Part shown: one piece after another, positions 23,735-26,426 of the stretch
Position numbering within the stretch: the first letter of the stretch is position 1
Layout of the letters: each line of letters begins with the position of its first letter
NCBI GenBank assembly: GCA_036376275.1
Contig: DASVAP010000069.1
Span: 1 to 26,426 of the forward strand
DNA length: 26,426 nucleotides
Origin: JABFRZ01 sp036376275
GTDB taxonomy: Bacteria; Planctomycetota; UBA1135; GCA-002686595
Direction of reading: 5' to 3'
Position numbers and translations under genes: made by a program
Notes under the pieces: generated by a model
Told to the model about the DNA's origin: nothing
Seen by the model: only the letters and a program-made list of their open reading frames with translations
Databases searched by the model: none

Positions 23735-23987
23735 GGGAGGCTCGGGAAGCCACGCTCCCCGGAGGTTGCTGGATCGCGACAGGGATGGGAGATCTCGCTC
23801 GGGCGATCTCCGCCCATGAGCTCGACGGCGTGCGCGGGGCCGCGTGGACCCTGGTGAGCGCCTCCAGGATCCTACTCGCCTGCCCCCGCGGGGATCCCGG
23901 GTGGCTCCCGGCGCCTCGCGCCCACCGGCCGAGAAAATCCGCGAAGGCGCCAGAAGAGCCCGGCCCGACGCGGACGGAATACCCTGG
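23735..23987. other. Divergent spacer between the M28 peptidase and the sigma fusion
   Basis: Both genes must draw promoters from here. TACCCT at 23980-23985 resembles the boxes before the DUF1428 and sulfatase-fold genes, but it lies only two bases before the sigma-fusion ATG. It would work only for a leaderless start at the in-frame GTG at 23994, so I give it little weight. No open frame or hairpin stands out. Confidence 0.3.
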
Positions 23988-26426
23988 ATGAGCGTGCCTC
24001 CGACCCAGGACCTTGCCGGGCTGCTGGCCGAGGATCGCTGGATGCGCCGCCTCGCGCGGCGCCTGGCGGCCGACCCGCACACGGCGGACGACCTCGTGCA
24101 GGACGCCTGGGTGGCGGCGCTGTCGTCGGACGGGGAGCGCGCGCGCGTGCGCCGCTCCTGGCTGGGCGGGGTCGTGCGCCACCTGTGGCGCGACCTGGCC
24201 CACCTGCGGGCCCAGTGCGCGCGCCGCGAGGAGCGTGCGGCGCGAGGCGAGCACCTGCCCTCGTCCGGCGAGCTCGCCGAGGAGCTCGAGCTGCGCCAGC
24301 GCGTCGCGACGGCCCTGCTCGAGCTGGAGGAGCCCTACCGGCGCACGCTGACGCTGCGCTTCTTCCGCGACCTCTCCCTGCGCGAGATCGCCGCGGCGGA
24401 AGGACTCTCGATCGCCGCCATCCACGAGCGCGAGCAGCGCGGCCTCGCCCGCCTGCGCGCGCGCCTCGTCCGCGACGGTCGCGGACGGGACTCGTGGGCC
24501 GTGGCCCTGCTCGCGCTGGGGCGGCCCCGTGGCTGGCTCGGCGCGGGACTGGAGACGATCGCGATGGCGAGTGCCTGGAAGCTCGGAACGGCGGCGGTGG
24601 TGCTCGGCGTCGGCGGCCTCGCCTGGTGGTGGCACGCGGCGGAGCGCGAGCCGCTCGCAGTCGCGGCGCCGGAAGCGGTCCAGGCGGACGGACCCGGGGC
24701 CGCGCTGGCACGGGCGCCGGATCCCGCGCCCCTGGCCGGCGCGCGCGAGCGCGCGCCCGTGTCGACGCCGGCGGTCCCCGTCGCGCCCGCGCCCGTCGCG
24801 CCCGCGCGGGTCTCGGGGCGCGTGCTGGACGCGCGCGGAGCCCCGGTGGCGGACGTGCGCATCGCCTGGAGCGGGCTCGAGCTCGACAGCGTGCGCAGCG
24901 CGGCCGACGGGAGCTTCACGCTCCCGGCGCCGGCCGAGGCACCGGTGGTCCAGGGCTGGATCGGCCGCGGCACGCACGCCCAGACGCTGCACTGCGCCGA
25001 GGACGACTACGTGACCCTGGTCGGCGGCGCCGACGGCGAGGGCGGCCAGCGCCTGGTCGTCGTGGCGCCGCGCACGAGCAGCGCCGGGGTGGTGGTCGGC
25101 GGCGACGGCGCGCCGCTGGCGGGCGCGAGCGTGGCGGCGCGCGTGCGCGACTCGGTCTTCCCGGCGCTCGGCGTGGCGCGGCCCGGCGTGGCGCCGCTCG
25201 GCCCGGACGGACGCTCGCTCGGCGAGCTCACGGTGCGCACCGACGAGCGCGGCGCGTTCCGGCTCGAGGACGTGCCGGGCGGCGAGGGGCTCTTCCTCGC
25301 GGTCGAGGCCGGTGGCCACAGGCCGGGCACGTTCGAGCTGCCGGAGCCCGCCCAGCTCGAGCGCGTGCTCGTGCTCGAGGCGAGCGCCGACGAGCGTGTC
25401 CTCGAGGGGCTGGTGCTCGATCCCGCCGGGCGCGCCTTTGAGGGGGCGCGGGTCTCGGCCGGAGAGGAGATCACGCGCACGGACGGAGAGGGTCGCTTCC
25501 GGCTCACGCTGCGCGCGCTGCCCGGCGAGCCCGCGGCGGAGCTCGGGGGCGAGCCGGTACTCCTCGCCGTCGGCGCGGGTCACCAGCCCGCGCGGCTCGC
25601 GCTGGCCGGGCTCGAGCCCGGCCTGCCCGTCGTCCTGCAGCTCGGGCCGGCGCCGCGCGCGATCCGCGGGCGCGTCGTGGCGCGGGACGGCAGTCCGCGC
25701 GCGGGCGTCGCCGTGTGGCCACGCGACCCGACGCCCTTCGGACGCGAGGTGCTGCGCGTGGCAGAGAAGGTCACGGCGGCCTTCGCCACCACCGTCGAGG
25801 ACGAGCTCGCCGGGGGCTTCGGCGCGCGCGGCACGCTGAGCGACGCGGAGGGGCGCTTCGAGCTCGGCGGCCTGCTCGCGCGCCGCTACGCGCTCCTCCT
25901 CTTCGACCCCGCCAGCGCGGAGGGCGGCGGGCCATTCGAGGTCGAGGCTGGCAGCGGCGAGGTCGAGCTCCTGCTCGACGGCGGCGCGGGCTGCGGGCCG
26001 GTGGCCGGGCGCGTCGTGACGCTCTCGGGCGAGCCGCTGGCCGGGGTGCAGATCCGTCCGCGGCGGCGTGCCCTCGCGAGCGTGCACGAGCAGCCGCCGC
26101 CGCGCGCCGAAACCACGCTCGAGACCGACGGCGAGGGGCGCTTCGCCTTCGAGCGGCTGTGCGTCGAGGGCACGGCGCTCGAGCTCATGCACCCCCGGTT
26201 GCTCGTGCGCGAGGTCGTGCTCGAAGGCCGCGCCGACCTGGGCGACCTCGAGCTGGTCGAGCCCGTCCTGTGCGAGCTACAGGTAGACCTCACGCGCGAC
26301 CCGGCCGTGGCCGACTCGTTCCGCGTGCTCGACGCCGAGGGCCAGGCGCTCCAGCTGATCGAGAGCTTCGGCGTGGGCTTCTCGCTCGACACCAGCGCGC
26401 GCTTCCAGGACGGGCTGAGCGCGGTG
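23988..26426 (+). CDS. ECF sigma factor fused through a membrane helix to carboxypeptidase-regulatory-like repeats, 3' end outside window
   Basis: One frame is open from the ATG at 23988 to the last base, 813 codons without a stop. Residues about 18-80 are sigma region 2 (LARRLAADPHTADDLVQDAW). About 104-160 are region 4 with its helix-turn-helix (PYRRTLTLRFFRDLSLREIA, then EGLSIAAIHEREQRGLARLR). A single membrane helix follows at about 197-215 (WKLGTAAVVLGVGGLAWWW), then an Ala/Pro linker to about 272. At least four beta-sandwich segments follow, with signatures such as VSGRVLDARGAPVADVRI, LEGLVLDPAGRAFEGARVS, IRGRVVARDGSPRAGVAV and VAGRVVTLSGEPLAGVQI. The sigma half is predicted cytoplasmic and the rest extracytoplasmic. 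No anti-sigma gene is seen, so the outer domain may itself gate the sigma domain. ECF proteins with membrane-spanning C-terminal extensions are known in Planctomycetota; this exact target set is unknown. Confidence 0.88.
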   Translation, partial: MSVPPTQDLAGLLAEDRWMRRLARRLAADPHTADDLVQDAWVAALSSDGERARVRRSWLGGVVRHLWRDLAHLRAQCARREERAARGEHLPSSGELAEELELRQRVATALLELEEPYRRTLTLRFFRDLSLREIAAAEGLSIAAIHEREQRGLARLRARLVRDGRGRDSWAVALLALGRPRGWLGAGLETIAMASAWKLGTAAVVLGVGGLAWWWHAAEREPLAVAAPEAVQADGPGAALARAPDPAPLAGARERAPVSTPAVPVAPAPVAPARVSGRVLDARGAPVADVRIAWSGLELDSVRSAADGSFTLPAPAEAPVVQGWIGRGTHAQTLHCAEDDYVTLVGGADGEGGQRLVVVAPRTSSAGVVVGGDGAPLAGASVAARVRDSVFPALGVARPGVAPLGPDGRSLGELTVRTDERGAFRLEDVPGGEGLFLAVEAGGHRPGTFELPEPAQLERVLVLEASADERVLEGLVLDPAGRAFEGARVSAGEEITRTDGEGRFRLTLRALPGEPAAELGGEPVLLAVGAGHQPARLALAGLEPGLPVVLQLGPAPRAIRGRVVARDGSPRAGVAVWPRDPTPFGREVLRVAEKVTAAFATTVEDELAGGFGARGTLSDAEGRFELGGLLARRYALLLFDPASAEGGGPFEVEAGSGEVELLLDGGAGCGPVAGRVVTLSGEPLAGVQIRPRRRALASVHEQPPPRAETTLETDGEGRFAFERLCVEGTALELMHPRLLVREVVLEGRADLGDLELVEPVLCELQVDLTRDPAVADSFRVLDAEGQALQLIESFGVGFSLDTSARFQDGLSAV

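Noticed and set aside
22266..26192. 1308-codon minus-strand open frame
   Set aside because: It overlaps the M28 gene in another frame and runs antisense to the sigma fusion; low-complexity Arg/Ala content.
1..26426. rRNA, tRNA, insertion sequence or phage integration genes
   Set aside because: No transposase, integrase, terminal inverted repeats with a coding core, or tRNA-like cloverleaf could be seen by eye.

Overview
This is a high-GC window (roughly 70 percent by eye, with strong G/C preference at third codon positions). Its gene content suggests an uncultured Planctomycetota-like bacterium. The clues are an ECF sigma factor fused through a membrane helix to carboxypeptidase-regulatory-like domains, a secreted protein made of 'WDG..W..LGSG' repeats, a TolB-like repeat fragment, a TxPxH 'sulfatase' lipoprotein and many short signal-peptide proteins. 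This is an inference; no rRNA or tRNA is present to fix the taxonomy.

Layout. 1-1872 (-): N-terminal 624 codons of an Fe-S molybdopterin oxidoreductase, cut by the window edge. 2409-5213 (+): secreted 13-repeat propeller-like protein ending in a HYR-like module. 5757-12152 (-): a 2131-residue exported SpvB/TcB/Rhs protein with a 256-residue unassigned C-terminal tail. 12817-14454 (-): membrane-anchored protein of beta-rich, carboxypeptidase-regulatory style. 14786-15142 (+): DUF1428 (YbaA-like) copy A. 16009-17193 and 17322-17807 (-): a formaldehyde-dehydrogenase-like zinc dehydrogenase and a hemerythrin. 18222-18578 (+): DUF1428 copy B. 18722-20077 (+): alkaline-phosphatase/sulfatase-fold lipoprotein. 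20261-21076 (+): AraC-family regulator. 21192-22121 (-): DUF6265 protein. 22343-23734 (-): secreted M28 carboxypeptidase. 23988-26426 (+): the ECF sigma fusion, open at the window edge.

The spaces between genes hold decayed coding sequence. The clearest case is a segmental duplication. The unit DUF1428 - sulfatase - araC - DUF6265 (18157-21272) has a collapsed second copy at 14720-15470. That copy keeps DUF1428 and its leader, has lost the sulfatase and most of araC, and keeps only the last codons of araC, the shared hairpin and the last codons of DUF6265. A frameshifted TolB-like fragment follows it directly. Other relics are a WWQW-motif secreted protein (12232-12584), a stray copy of the WDG repeat (5337-5399), a coding-like stretch that continues in frame past the Rhs stop codon (5441-5756), and a short fragment upstream of the molybdoenzyme (1925-2083).

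No single pathway ties the window together. The dehydrogenase and hemerythrin could form a small stress or detoxification pair. The convergent araC and DUF6265 genes share one strong hairpin. The most distinctive items are the transmembrane sigma-factor fusion, the Rhs protein with its unassigned tail, and the duplication with one collapsed copy.
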